From the NCBI RefSeq assembly GCF_016904945.1, contig NZ_JADIKF010000039.1:868001-932000 (forward strand): DNA of 64,000 bases, written 5' to 3'. Shown here piece after piece: positions 16,877 through 25,321 of the stretch. The DNA comes from Dyella mobilis (lineage in GTDB: Bacteria > Pseudomonadota > Gammaproteobacteria > Xanthomonadales > Rhodanobacteraceae). The position numbers were made by a program, and so were the translations under genes. How positions within the stretch are numbered: position 1 is the stretch's first letter; the number at the start of each line of letters is the position of its first letter. Below the pieces are notes generated by a model. That model was not told the DNA's origin. It saw nothing but the letters and a program-made list of their open reading frames with translations, and searched no databases.

Positions 16877-17905
16877 ATGGTCGATCAGATTTTTCATCAG
16901 CTAATCATTCCCATACTGCTGATTCTTGCGGTCGTCATTCCGCTCACTCTGACGGTGGCGCTGTATGTGTACTGGGAACGCAAGGTGCTGGGCTGGATGC
17001 ACGTGCGCATGGGGCCCAACCAGGTAGGCCCGTTGGGCTTGCTGCAGGCCTTTGCCGACGTGGTGAAGCTGATCTGCAAGGAAGTGATCCTTCCGACCAG
17101 CGCCAACAAGTTCCTGTATTACACGGCGCCGCTGCTGGCCTTGATTCCTGCATTGGCGGCATGGGCCGTGGTGCCCTTCGGCGCGCGCTTTGCCATATCC
17201 AATGCCAATGCGGGGTTGCTCTACCTGCTGGCGATGACCTCGCTGGGCGTGTACGGCATCATCCTGGCCGGCTGGGCGTCCAACTCGCGTTACGCACTGT
17301 TGGGCGCGATGCGTTCGGCAGCGCAGGTGATCTCCTACGAACTGGCGATGGGCTTGTGCCTGGTCTGCGTGCTGGTGTTGGCGGGCAGCCTCAATCTCAC
17401 CGACATCGTCATGGCGCAGGGCGGCCACAAAGGCATCGCCGACTGGTTCATGTGGCCGTTGCTGCCGGTGTTCGTGGTGTATTTCATTTCGGGCGTAGCC
17501 GAAACCAACCGCGCGCCGTTCGACGTGGCCGAAGGCGAGTCGGAAATCGTTGCCGGTTTCCACGTGGAATATTCGGGTTCGGCCTTCGCGCTGTTCTTCC
17601 TGGCCGAATACGCCAACATGATCCTGGTCGCCTTCCTGGCCTCGATCCTGTTCATGGGCGGCTGGCTGAGTCCGTTCCCGGAAAGCGTGCCGTTCCTCGG
17701 CCACGCCAGTTTCATCTGGCTGTTGGCGAAGGCTTTCTTCTTCGCATTCCTGTTCCTGTGGTTCCGTGCCACTTTCCCGCGCTATCGCTATGACCAGATC
17801 ATGCGGCTGGGTTGGAAGGTGTTCATTCCCATCGCCATCGTGTGGGTGTTTGTCGCCGGCTGCATGAAGTACTACGGCTGGGTTCACATCGGCACGGGGG
17901 GCTAA
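16877..17905 (+). CDS. nuoH: NADH-quinone oxidoreductase subunit H
   Basis: Membrane subunit that joins the two arms of complex I and forms the entrance of the quinone chamber; about eight membrane segments in 342 residues. Conserved loops include [20 protein letters not shown] near the N-terminus and [16 protein letters not shown], both rich in the charged residues linked to proton transfer. The [11 protein letters not shown] loop is near the C-terminus. ATG 16877 lies three bases after nuoG and nuoI follows after eight. Confidence 0.97.
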   Translation: MVDQIFHQLIIPILLILAVVIPLTLTVALYVYWERKVLGWMHVRMGPNQVGPLGLLQAFADVVKLICKEVILPTSANKFLYYTAPLLALIPALAAWAVVPFGARFAISNANAGLLYLLAMTSLGVYGIILAGWASNSRYALLGAMRSAAQVISYELAMGLCLVCVLVLAGSLNLTDIVMAQGGHKGIADWFMWPLLPVFVVYFISGVAETNRAPFDVAEGESEIVAGFHVEYSGSAFALFFLAEYANMILVAFLASILFMGGWLSPFPESVPFLGHASFIWLLAKAFFFAFLFLWFRATFPRYRYDQIMRLGWKVFIPIAIVWVFVAGCMKYYGWVHIGTGG

Positions 17906-17913
17906 AGAAAGCC

Positions 17914-18405
17914 ATGTCTAGCATTACCAACTATTTCAAAAGCCTGTTGCTCATTGAGTTGCTCAAGGGCATGGTGCTGACCGGCCGCTACCTGGTCAGC
18001 CCCAAGTACACGATGCGCTACCCGATGGAGCACATCCCCAAGTCCAACCGTTTCCGCGGTCTGCATGCCTTGCGCCGTTACGCCAACGGCGAAGAGCGCT
18101 GCATTGCGTGCAAGTTGTGCGAAGCGGTGTGCCCGGCGCTGGCGATCACCATCGACTCCGCTCCGCGCGAGAGCGACGGCCAGCGTCGTACCACGCGTTA
18201 TGACATCGACTTGTTCAAGTGCATCTACTGCGGCTTCTGCGAAGAGAGCTGCCCGGTGGACTCGATCGTCGAGACGCACATCCACGAATACCATTTCGAA
18301 CATCGCGGCGAAAACGTGGTGACCAAGCCCCAGCTGCTCGCCATTGGCGATCGCTTTGAGGCCGAAATCGCGGCGGCACGCGCACAAGATGCGGCCTATC
18401 GCTGA
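17914..18405 (+). CDS. nuoI: NADH-quinone oxidoreductase subunit I
   Basis: Ferredoxin-like subunit with two [4Fe-4S] clusters, N6a and N6b, that relay electrons to NuoB. The two ligand sets are clear: [12 protein letters not shown] and [12 protein letters not shown]. The protein has 163 residues with an N-terminal amphipathic helix that sits on the membrane. The ATG at 17914 is preferred because AAAGAAAG precedes it and the protein then starts [11 protein letters not shown]; the frame is open further upstream inside nuoH. Confidence 0.96.
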   Translation: MSSITNYFKSLLLIELLKGMVLTGRYLVSPKYTMRYPMEHIPKSNRFRGLHALRRYANGEERCIACKLCEAVCPALAITIDSAPRESDGQRRTTRYDIDLFKCIYCGFCEESCPVDSIVETHIHEYHFEHRGENVVTKPQLLAIGDRFEAEIAAARAQDAAYR

Positions 18406-18416
18406 GGACACTATCG

Positions 18417-19070
18417 ATGATTGATCCGTCCGTGTTCCAACTCGTTTGTTTCTACGCCTTCGCTGCCGTCACGGTGATTGCGGCGCTGTCGGTGGTGACG
18501 CTGCGCAACTCGGTGCATGCCGTGCTCGCGCTCGTGCTCACCTTCTTCAGCACCGCCTGCATCTGGATGCTGGCCGAAGCCGAATTCCTCGCCATCGCCC
18601 TGATCGTGGTCTACGTCGGCGCCGTGATGGTGTTGTTCCTGTTCGTGGTGATGATGCTCGACATCGACCAGGAGAAGCTGCGCGAGGGCTTCGTAAAGTA
18701 CCTGCCGGTCGGCCTGATCGTGGCTGTCGCGATGCTGGTGGAAATGCTGGGTCTGATCGGCGTGCGCGTGATGCACGCGCAGACGATGGGCGAGAACCCG
18801 GCCACCGCCGCAGGCATGTCCAATACGGCGTGGCTGGGCCAGGCGCTCTACACCCAGTACCTGCTTCCGTTCGAAATTGCCGCGCTGATTCTTACCGTCG
18901 GCGTGATCGCCGCCGTGGCGCTTACCTTGCGCCAGCGCACCGGCGTGCGTCACCAGCAGGCCAGCGAACAGGTGGCGGTGAAGGCCAGCGATCGCGTGCG
19001 CATCGTGAAGATGGCGGCGGAACGCCCGGCCGATAGCCAGCCTGCACCGGCTCAGGAGCCCAAGCCATGA
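18417..19070 (+). CDS. nuoJ: NADH-quinone oxidoreductase subunit J
   Basis: Membrane subunit with five helices, between NuoA/H and NuoK, bearing the pi-bulge helix that takes part in coupling. The 217-residue chain starts with a hydrophobic helix. [20 protein letters not shown], the conserved third-helix region, is around residues 62-81. After the last helix there is a polar, Ala/Pro-rich C-terminal tail of about 45 residues, longer than strictly needed but common in relatives. The stop overlaps the nuoK start by four bases. Confidence 0.95.
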   Translation: MIDPSVFQLVCFYAFAAVTVIAALSVVTLRNSVHAVLALVLTFFSTACIWMLAEAEFLAIALIVVYVGAVMVLFLFVVMMLDIDQEKLREGFVKYLPVGLIVAVAMLVEMLGLIGVRVMHAQTMGENPATAAGMSNTAWLGQALYTQYLLPFEIAALILTVGVIAAVALTLRQRTGVRHQQASEQVAVKASDRVRIVKMAAERPADSQPAPAQEPKP

Positions 19071-19372
19071 TTACGCTTTCACACTACATCGTGCTTGGCG
19101 CGATCCTGTTCTGTATTTCGGTGGCGGGCCTGTTCATCAACCGCAAGAACGTGATCGTGCTGCTGATGGCGATCGAGCTGATGCTGCTCGCCGTCAACAT
19201 CAACTTCGTGGCCTTCTCGCGCTTCAACCACGACGTGGCGGGGCAGGTCTTCGTTTTCTTCATTCTCACCGTGGCTGCCGCAGAGTCTGCGATCGGCCTG
19301 GCGATCCTGGTCCTGCTGTTCCGTAATCGCAGCACGGTCAACGTCGCCGAAATCGACAGCATGAAGGGCTGA
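19067..19372 (+). CDS. nuoK: NADH-quinone oxidoreductase subunit K
   Basis: Small three-helix membrane subunit (101 residues), homologous to the MrpC antiporter subunit and part of the proton path. Two conserved membrane glutamates are visible, in [16 protein letters not shown] and in [15 protein letters not shown] 19067 overlaps the nuoJ stop (ATGA). nuoL follows after five bases. Confidence 0.97.
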   Translation: MITLSHYIVLGAILFCISVAGLFINRKNVIVLLMAIELMLLAVNINFVAFSRFNHDVAGQVFVFFILTVAAAESAIGLAILVLLFRNRSTVNVAEIDSMKG

Positions 19373-19377
19373 GCACC

Positions 19378-21411
19378 ATGGAACTTTCCTCCTCCATACT
19401 GTTGACCATCGCACTGGCGCCGCTGGTGGGATGCTTGCTGGCGGGTTTCCTCGGCAAGCAGATCGGCCGCGCCGGCGCGCATAGCGTCACCATTCTCGGC
19501 CTGCTGATTTCCTGCGGCCTGTCGTTCTACGTGCTCTATCAGATCACGGCAGGCGGCGCGCCGGTCTACAACCACAATGTCTACACATGGTTCGAGATCG
19601 GCAAGTACACGGCCAGCGTTGGCTTCCTGATCGATCGCCTCACCGCCATGATGATGGTGGTGGTGACCTTCGTGTCGCTGTTGGTGCACGTGTACACCAT
19701 CGGCTACATGGCGGATGACGACGGTTACCAGCGTTTCTTCAGCTACATCTCGCTGTTCACCTTCTCGATGTTGATGCTCGTGATGAGCAACAACTTCCTG
19801 CAGCTGTTCTTCGGCTGGGAAGCGGTGGGCCTGGTGTCGTATCTGCTGATCGGCTTCTGGTACAAGCGCCCCACGGCGATCTTCGCCAACCTCAAGGCGT
19901 TCCTGGTCAACCGCGTCGGCGACTTTGGCTTCCTGCTCGGTATTGCTGCCATCCTGTATTTCCTTGGCACGCTGGATTACGCCACCGCGTTCGCTTCGGC
20001 ACCGACGCTGGTGGGCAAGACCCTGGCGATCACCCAGCACGTGCAGTGGGACGCGGCGACCGTGATCTGCATCCTGCTGTTCATCGGCGCGATGGGTAAG
20101 TCTGCCCAGGTGCCGTTGCACGTGTGGCTGCCCGATTCGATGGAAGGCCCGACCCCGATCTCGGCACTGATCCACGCCGCAACGATGGTGACCGCCGGCA
20201 TCTTCATGGTGGCGCGCATGTCGCCGCTGTATGAGCTGTCGGATACCGCGCTGAGCTTCGTGCTGGTGATCGGCGCAACGGGTGCCTTGTTCACTGGCTT
20301 GATCGGTATCGTGCAGAACGACATCAAGCGCGTGGTTGCTTACTCCACGTTGTCACAGCTGGGCTACATGACCGTCGCACTTGGCGTGTCGGCTTACGCC
20401 GGCGCCGTGTTCCACCTGATGACGCACGCCTTCTTCAAGGCATTGCTGTTCCTGGGTGCGGGTTCGGTGATCATCGCCATGCATCACGAGCAGGACATGC
20501 GCTACATGGGCGGCCTGCGCAAGTACATGCCGATCACCTGGATCACCATGTGGGTGGGTTCGCTCGCTCTGGTGGCAGTACCTTTTACCTCGGGCTTCTA
20601 CTCTAAGGATGCGATTATCGAGGCGGTTGGCGAGTCGCATCGCTGGGGCTCCGGTTATGCGTATTTCTGCGTAATGGCCGGCGCCTTCGTCACGGCGTTG
20701 TACACCTTCCGCCAGATGTACCTGACCTTCCACGGCAAGGAACGCTTCACCGTAGTGGAGCATCACGGGCACGGTCATCACGACGACCATGATGATCACG
20801 GCCACCACAAGCCGGGCGAGCTGGCCCACGCGCCGCACGAGTCGCCATGGGTGGTGACCCTTCCGCTGGTGCTGCTGGCGATCCCGTCGCTTCTGGTCGG
20901 CTTCTTCACTGTTGGGCCGATGCTGTTCGGTGGCTGGTTCGGTGGCGCGGTCCACGTGAATGAGGTCAACAACGTGCTGGGCGAGATGGGCGCGCACTTC
21001 GAGGGTGCGGCAGGCATGGCGCTGCATGGCTTCTCGCTGTTTGGTCCGTTCGGACTGGTGTTGCTGGCCTTCGCGATCCAGACCTACATCTATCTGTTCA
21101 ACCCCTCGGTGGCGGACAAGATCAAGAGCGCGCTGAAGCCGATCTGGGTGCTGCTCGACCGCAAATATTTCGTTGACGACATCTACTTCGCCATCTTCGC
21201 GCGCGGCGGTGTCGCTCTCGGCCGCATGTTCTGGAAGGGTGGTGACGCCGCCGTGATCGACGGCGTGCTGATTGACGGTTCGGCCAGCATGATCCAGCGC
21301 ATTGCCTCCGGTGTGCGCCGTCTGCAGTCCGGTTATCTGTATCACTACGCCTTTGCGATGATCCTCGGCCTGATCCTGCTCTTGGGCGGGTATTGGCTGA
21401 TCGGGCAATAA
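19378..21411 (+). CDS. nuoL: NADH-quinone oxidoreductase subunit L
   Basis: The distal antiporter-like membrane subunit with a long lateral helix, one of three proton-pumping modules. The 677-residue chain has about 16 membrane segments. FFGWEAVGLVSYLLIGFW and the key lysine region GAMGKSAQVPLHVWLPDSMEGPTP are conserved. A strikingly histidine- and aspartate-rich hydrophilic loop lies at about residues 461-480 (bases 20758-20817), between membrane segments. ATG 19378 lies five bases after nuoK. Confidence 0.97.
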   Translation: MELSSSILLTIALAPLVGCLLAGFLGKQIGRAGAHSVTILGLLISCGLSFYVLYQITAGGAPVYNHNVYTWFEIGKYTASVGFLIDRLTAMMMVVVTFVSLLVHVYTIGYMADDDGYQRFFSYISLFTFSMLMLVMSNNFLQLFFGWEAVGLVSYLLIGFWYKRPTAIFANLKAFLVNRVGDFGFLLGIAAILYFLGTLDYATAFASAPTLVGKTLAITQHVQWDAATVICILLFIGAMGKSAQVPLHVWLPDSMEGPTPISALIHAATMVTAGIFMVARMSPLYELSDTALSFVLVIGATGALFTGLIGIVQNDIKRVVAYSTLSQLGYMTVALGVSAYAGAVFHLMTHAFFKALLFLGAGSVIIAMHHEQDMRYMGGLRKYMPITWITMWVGSLALVAVPFTSGFYSKDAIIEAVGESHRWGSGYAYFCVMAGAFVTALYTFRQMYLTFHGKERFTVVEHHGHGHHDDHDDHGHHKPGELAHAPHESPWVVTLPLVLLAIPSLLVGFFTVGPMLFGGWFGGAVHVNEVNNVLGEMGAHFEGAAGMALHGFSLFGPFGLVLLAFAIQTYIYLFNPSVADKIKSALKPIWVLLDRKYFVDDIYFAIFARGGVALGRMFWKGGDAAVIDGVLIDGSASMIQRIASGVRRLQSGYLYHYAFAMILGLILLLGGYWLIGQ

Positions 21412-21425
21412 GGGAAGCGAGCTCC

Positions 21426-22934
21426 ATGTTCAATCATCTGCTCAGCCTGCTGATCTGGCTGCCCATCGCAGGCGCTGTGCCTGTCCTGCTGGCCGGCTCC
21501 GGTCGTCCTAACCTGGCGCGTTGGCTATCGTTGCTGATGGCCATCCTCACCTTCGCCGTGAGCCTGTTCCTCATTCCGCAATACAACGCGGATGTGGGCG
21601 GCATGCAGCTTGCCGAAAGCCACGTGTGGATCTCGGCGCTCAATGTCCATTACTCGCTGGCGGTGGACGGCATCTCGGTCGCTCTGATCCTGCTGACCAC
21701 CTTCGTGGGCATCCTGGTCATCATCGGCGCCTGGGACGTGATCCAGGACAATCCGCACCAGTACATGGCTGCCATGCTGGTGCTCGAAGGCCTGATGATC
21801 GGCGTGTTCTGCGCCACCGACGCCTTGCTGTTCTATGTGTTCTTCGAGGCGATGCTGATCCCGATGTTCATTCTCATCGGTATCTGGGGTGGTCCGCGCC
21901 GCGTCTATGCAACCCTGAAGTTCTTCATCTACACGTTCCTGGGCTCGATCTTCATGCTGATCGGCCTGATCTACCTGTATCTGAAGGCTGGTACGTTCGA
22001 TCTGCACACGCTGGCCACGCTGCCGCTCACCCTGACCGAGCAGAGCTGGCTGTTCTTCGCCTTCCTGATCGCCTTCGCGGTGAAGGTGCCGATGGTGCCG
22101 GTGCATACCTGGTTGCCGGATGCCCACGTGGAAGCGCCAACCGGCGGTTCGGTGGTGCTGGCGGCGGTCATGCTGAAGATCGGCGGATACGGGTTCCTGC
22201 GTTTCAGTTTGCCGATCGTGCCGGATGCCTCCGCGCAGTTCGCCTGGTTGGTGATCCTGCTGAGCCTGATCGCCGTGGTCTACATCGGCTACGTGGCGCT
22301 GGTACAGGAAGACATGAAGAAGCTGGTGGCCTATTCGTCGGTTGCCCACATGGGCTTCGTGACGCTGGGTATCTTCATCGGCTTCATGCTGGTACGCCAA
22401 TTCGGCAATACCGATGCCGCCCGCCTGGGCATGCAGGGTGCGATGGTGCAGATGATCTCGCACGGTTTCATTTCCGGCGCGATGTTCTCCTGCATCGGCG
22501 TGCTGTACGACCGCATGCATACCCGCATGATCAAGGACTACGGCGGCGTGATTAACGTGATGCCGTGGTTCGGTTTCTTCTACGTACTGTTTGCCATGGC
22601 CAACTGCGGTCTGCCGGGCACCAGCGGTTTCGTGGGCGAATTCATGGTGATCCTGGCCAGTTTCAGTGCCAATCCGTGGATTGCGTTCTTCGCCGCGTTC
22701 ACCCTGATCATCGGTGCGGCTTACACCCTCTGGCTGGTCAAGCGCGTGTTGTGGGGCGATGTCACCAATTCCCACGTGGCCGAAATGAAAGACATCAACG
22801 GGCGCGAAACCCTCGTGCTGGGCGCGTTCGCCGCACTGGTGCTGATCGTCGGCATCTGGCCCGAACCGCTGACGCACCTGATGAACAGCTCGGTCACGCA
22901 GCTTGTCCAGTTGTTGGCCGTCCACAAGGTTTGA
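21426..22934 (+). CDS. nuoM: NADH-quinone oxidoreductase subunit M
   Basis: Middle antiporter-like subunit of the membrane arm; 502 residues with about 14 membrane segments. The glutamate of FFEAMLIPMFILIGIWGG, the lysine region in AFAVKVPMVPVHTWLPDAH and the amphipathic VQEDMKKLVAYSSVAHMGF are all conserved. ATG 21426 is chosen over in-frame codons inside nuoL because GGGAAGCGAG precedes it and the start MFNHLLSLLIWLP is typical. Confidence 0.97.
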   Translation: MFNHLLSLLIWLPIAGAVPVLLAGSGRPNLARWLSLLMAILTFAVSLFLIPQYNADVGGMQLAESHVWISALNVHYSLAVDGISVALILLTTFVGILVIIGAWDVIQDNPHQYMAAMLVLEGLMIGVFCATDALLFYVFFEAMLIPMFILIGIWGGPRRVYATLKFFIYTFLGSIFMLIGLIYLYLKAGTFDLHTLATLPLTLTEQSWLFFAFLIAFAVKVPMVPVHTWLPDAHVEAPTGGSVVLAAVMLKIGGYGFLRFSLPIVPDASAQFAWLVILLSLIAVVYIGYVALVQEDMKKLVAYSSVAHMGFVTLGIFIGFMLVRQFGNTDAARLGMQGAMVQMISHGFISGAMFSCIGVLYDRMHTRMIKDYGGVINVMPWFGFFYVLFAMANCGLPGTSGFVGEFMVILASFSANPWIAFFAAFTLIIGAAYTLWLVKRVLWGDVTNSHVAEMKDINGRETLVLGAFAALVLIVGIWPEPLTHLMNSSVTQLVQLLAVHKV

Positions 22935-22946
22935 TCGAGAGCCACC

Positions 22947-24389
22947 ATGCCGACTTTTAACGACATTCTCATCATGGTGCCGGAGTTCTATCTGGTTGCC
23001 GCGGCGTGCGTACTCCTTCTTGCGGATGCCTTCCTACCGGCCAGCCAGCGCGGCCCCACCCTCCATTGGGCTTCCATCTTCGTGTTGGTAGCCGGTATCT
23101 ACCTGGTGGTAGCGCATCAGCCGAGCGGTACCGTCACGGCGTTCAACGGCATGTTCATTCGCGATGGCGTGGCGGAGATCCTCAAGGTCTTTGCCTTGTT
23201 GTGCACCATCCTGGTGTTCATCTACGCCAAGCCGTATCTGAGCGACCGCAAACTGTTCGTCGGCGAGTTCTACACGCTGATGATCTTTGCGGTGATCGGT
23301 GTGATGCTGCTGGTCTCGGCCGGCAACCTGATCATGGTGTACCTGGGGCTTGAGCTGCTCACGCTGTCGTCGTATGCGCTGGTTGCGTTGAACCGCGACT
23401 CGAAGCTTTCCTCCGAGGCGGCAATCAAGTATTTCGTGCTGGGTGCGTTGGCCTCGGGCATGCTGCTGTACGGCATGTCGATGGTTTACGGTGCCACCGG
23501 TACGTTGGACCTGACGCAACTGCGCAGTGCGATTCCGCACAGCGGGATGCCGCATCTGCTGGTGTTCGGCCTGATCTTCATGCTCATCGGTATCGCGTTC
23601 AAGCTGGGCGCAGCACCGTTCCACATGTGGATTCCGGATGTTTACCAGGGTTCGCCGACCGCGGTGACCGTGTTCATCGGTTCGGCTCCCAAGCTGGCTG
23701 CCTTCGGCATGGCGTTCCGCCTGTTGGCGGTCGGCATGGGCGATCTGTCGCAGCATTGGCAGTTGATGCTGGCGGCGCTGGCCGTGCTTTCGCTGGCGGT
23801 GGGCAACCTGGTTGCCATCGTGCAGACCAATCTCAAGCGCCTGCTGGCTTACTCGACCATCTCACACATGGGTTACCTGTTGCTGGGCCTGGTCAATGCC
23901 GGGCCGGAAGGGTATGCCTCGGCGATGTTCTATGCGATCAGCTATGCGCTGATGTCGACCGCAGCCTTCGGCGTGATTCTTGCGCTCAGCCGTGCCGGTT
24001 TCGAGTGCGAGGAAATCTCCGATTTCAAAGGCCTGAACCGGCGCTCGCCCTGGATGGCCTTCATGATGCTGTTGTGCATGTTCTCGCTCGCTGGCGTGCC
24101 GCCGCTATTTGGCTTCTTTGCCAAACTGCTCGTGCTGCAGGCGGCGATCCATGCCGGCATGATGTGGTTGGCGATCGTGGGTGCGGTGTTTGCCATCATC
24201 GGCCTGTACTACTACCTGCACGTCGTGAAGGTGATGTATTTCGACAAGCCCGACGAGGGAACTGAAGTGCGTCTTCAGCCCGATTTCACGCTGCGCCTGG
24301 CGTTGTCGTTGAATGCGCTGGCATTGCTGGTTCTTGGTTTCTATTGGGGACCGCTGCTGAGCTGGTGTCAGCAGGCATTTGTGAGCTGA
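22947..24389 (+). CDS. nuoN: NADH-quinone oxidoreductase subunit N
   Basis: Third antiporter-like subunit, next to NuoK. It has 480 residues and about 14 membrane segments. Conserved elements are VYLGLELLTLSSYALVAL (membrane Glu), IAFKLGAAPFHMWIPDVYQG (Lys) and VQTNLKRLLAYSTISHMGYL. It is the last gene of the operon; an AT-rich hairpin starts at its stop codon (24386-24408). Subunits A-N are all present and appear intact, so a functional type I NADH dehydrogenase is expected. Confidence 0.97.
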   Translation: MPTFNDILIMVPEFYLVAAACVLLLADAFLPASQRGPTLHWASIFVLVAGIYLVVAHQPSGTVTAFNGMFIRDGVAEILKVFALLCTILVFIYAKPYLSDRKLFVGEFYTLMIFAVIGVMLLVSAGNLIMVYLGLELLTLSSYALVALNRDSKLSSEAAIKYFVLGALASGMLLYGMSMVYGATGTLDLTQLRSAIPHSGMPHLLVFGLIFMLIGIAFKLGAAPFHMWIPDVYQGSPTAVTVFIGSAPKLAAFGMAFRLLAVGMGDLSQHWQLMLAALAVLSLAVGNLVAIVQTNLKRLLAYSTISHMGYLLLGLVNAGPEGYASAMFYAISYALMSTAAFGVILALSRAGFECEEISDFKGLNRRSPWMAFMMLLCMFSLAGVPPLFGFFAKLLVLQAAIHAGMMWLAIVGAVFAIIGLYYYLHVVKVMYFDKPDEGTEVRLQPDFTLRLALSLNALALLVLGFYWGPLLSWCQQAFVS

Positions 24390-24408
24390 AATAGTCGTTT
24401 TATTTCAG
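24386..24408 (+). terminator. Weak hairpin at the end of the nuo operon
   Basis: CTGAAATA/TATTTCAG, 8-bp stem with a 7-base loop, overlapping the nuoN stop. It is AT-rich and has no clean T-run, so it may mark the 3' end of nuo mRNA after trimming rather than act as a strong terminator. Confidence 0.3.
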
Positions 24409-24436
24409 TGAAGTGAAAAATAAAGAGTTTCAAGGC

Positions 24437-24465
24437 TTGCAAGAATTCGGCCACGTCGCTAGAAT
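24437..24465 (+). promoter_or_regulatory. Promoter of the initiator tRNA / rimP-nusA-infB unit
   Basis: TTGCAA at 24437-24442 and TAGAAT at 24460-24465 with an ideal 17-bp spacer, ending 13 bp before the mature tRNA. It is placed to transcribe the tRNA and, by read-through, rimP onwards. Confidence 0.6.
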
Positions 24466-24478
24466 TCTCGGACTCTGA

Positions 24479-24555
24479 TGCGGGGTGGAGCAGTCTGGCA
24501 GCTCGTCGGGCTCATAACCCGAAGGTCGCAGGTTCGAATCCTGCCCCCGCTACCA
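24479..24555 (+). tRNA. Initiator tRNA-fMet (CAT anticodon)
   Basis: A 77-nt cloverleaf with encoded CCA. The three consecutive G:C pairs of the anticodon stem (TCGGG-CTCATAA-CCCGA) are the mark of an initiator. The T-stem is GCAGG/CCTGC with loop TTCGAAT, and the acceptor stem is GCGGGG/CCCCGC. Position 1 is T and position 72 is T, so the end pair is unpaired as an initiator requires, though as U-U rather than the E. coli C-A. It precedes rimP-nusA-infB exactly as metY does in E. coli. It is an initiator rather than an elongator Met tRNA on these grounds. Confidence 0.95.
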
Positions 24556-24573
24556 GGTCTTTCTTGGACAAGA

Positions 24574-24599
24574 AAGCCTCCTCAGGGAGGCTTTTTTGT
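24574..24599 (+). terminator. Intrinsic terminator T1 between tRNA-fMet and rimP
   Basis: 8-bp stem AAGCCTCC/GGAGGCTT with a TCAG loop, then TTTTTT. A second near-perfect hairpin (CTTTCTTG/CAAGAAAG, 24559-24576) overlaps its left arm by three bases, so the two structures may compete or the upstream one may mark the tRNA 3' processing zone. Confidence 0.85.
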
Positions 24600-24696
24600 T
24601 GGGCGCAAGGATGCGGCGCGCGTTATCGGGCCATAATGGGCAGCGGTGGGCGCGGGGAAAGAGCCTGGAGGAGTCGGGACATCGGCGAGATAAGGG

Positions 24697-24721
24697 AATG
24701 GGCCGCTTGAGCCCATTTTTT
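24697..24721 (+). terminator. Intrinsic terminator T2 between tRNA-fMet and rimP
   Basis: 7-bp stem AATGGGC/GCCCATT with a 7-base loop and a run of T, ending 26 bp before the rimP ATG. Transcription of rimP-nusA-infB from the tRNA promoter must pass both T1 and T2, or start between them. No good promoter was seen there apart from a lone CATAAT at 24632. Confidence 0.75.
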
Positions 24722-24747
24722 GTTTCTGGCGACAGCTGACGGACGAC

Positions 24748-25263
24748 ATGGACACGCAAGCTCTGGCACGACGATTTACCGAGGTTTTGGCTGATCTTCA
24801 GCTCGAATGCATCGGCGTGGAATTCAGCCCTTCGCAGGGGCAGAGCACGCTGCGCGTCTACCTTGATACCGAGGGACGCGAAGTAACGCTCGACGATTGC
24901 GAAGCAGCCAGCCGCGAGCTGTCGGCGCTGCTCGACGTTGAAGATCCGATCCCTGGGCATTATTTGTTGGAAGTGTCTTCGCCGGGAATCGACCGGCCGC
25001 TGTTCACCGCTGCCCAGTTCGGCAAAGTGGTGGGACAGGAAGTGAAGATATTGTTGAAGGCGCCGATCGAAGGCCGCCGTCGATTGCGGGGAAAGATTGC
25101 TTCGGTGGAAGGCGAGCAGATCTCGCTGGAGGCCGAGGGCAAGATGTTTCAATTCGAGCACGATGCGGTGGAAAGCGCGCGCATCGTGCCCGACTGGGCT
25201 GCGCTCGGTTACGTGCCGCAACCCAAGCTCGGCGGTCGCAAGCCGGGCGCCAAAAAGAAATGA
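24748..25263 (+). CDS. rimP: Ribosome maturation factor RimP
   Basis: Needed for maturation of the 30S subunit, acting early on 16S rRNA assembly around S12 and S19. The 171-residue protein has the two-domain RimP layout. The [14 protein letters not shown] motif near residue 72 is the family signature, followed by the Sm-like C-terminal half. The C-terminus is basic (GRKPGAKKK). ATG 24748 is 26 bp after terminator T2. It is first in the conserved rimP-nusA-infB-rbfA-truB-rpsO-pnp order. Confidence 0.95.
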   Translation: MDTQALARRFTEVLADLQLECIGVEFSPSQGQSTLRVYLDTEGREVTLDDCEAASRELSALLDVEDPIPGHYLLEVSSPGIDRPLFTAAQFGKVVGQEVKILLKAPIEGRRRLRGKIASVEGEQISLEAEGKMFQFEHDAVESARIVPDWAALGYVPQPKLGGRKPGAKKK

Positions 25264-25321
25264 GTGTTGAATTGGTCAATCTGTCGATGGAGCGCCGGAC
25301 GGCGTTCACGGAGTGGTTGCA

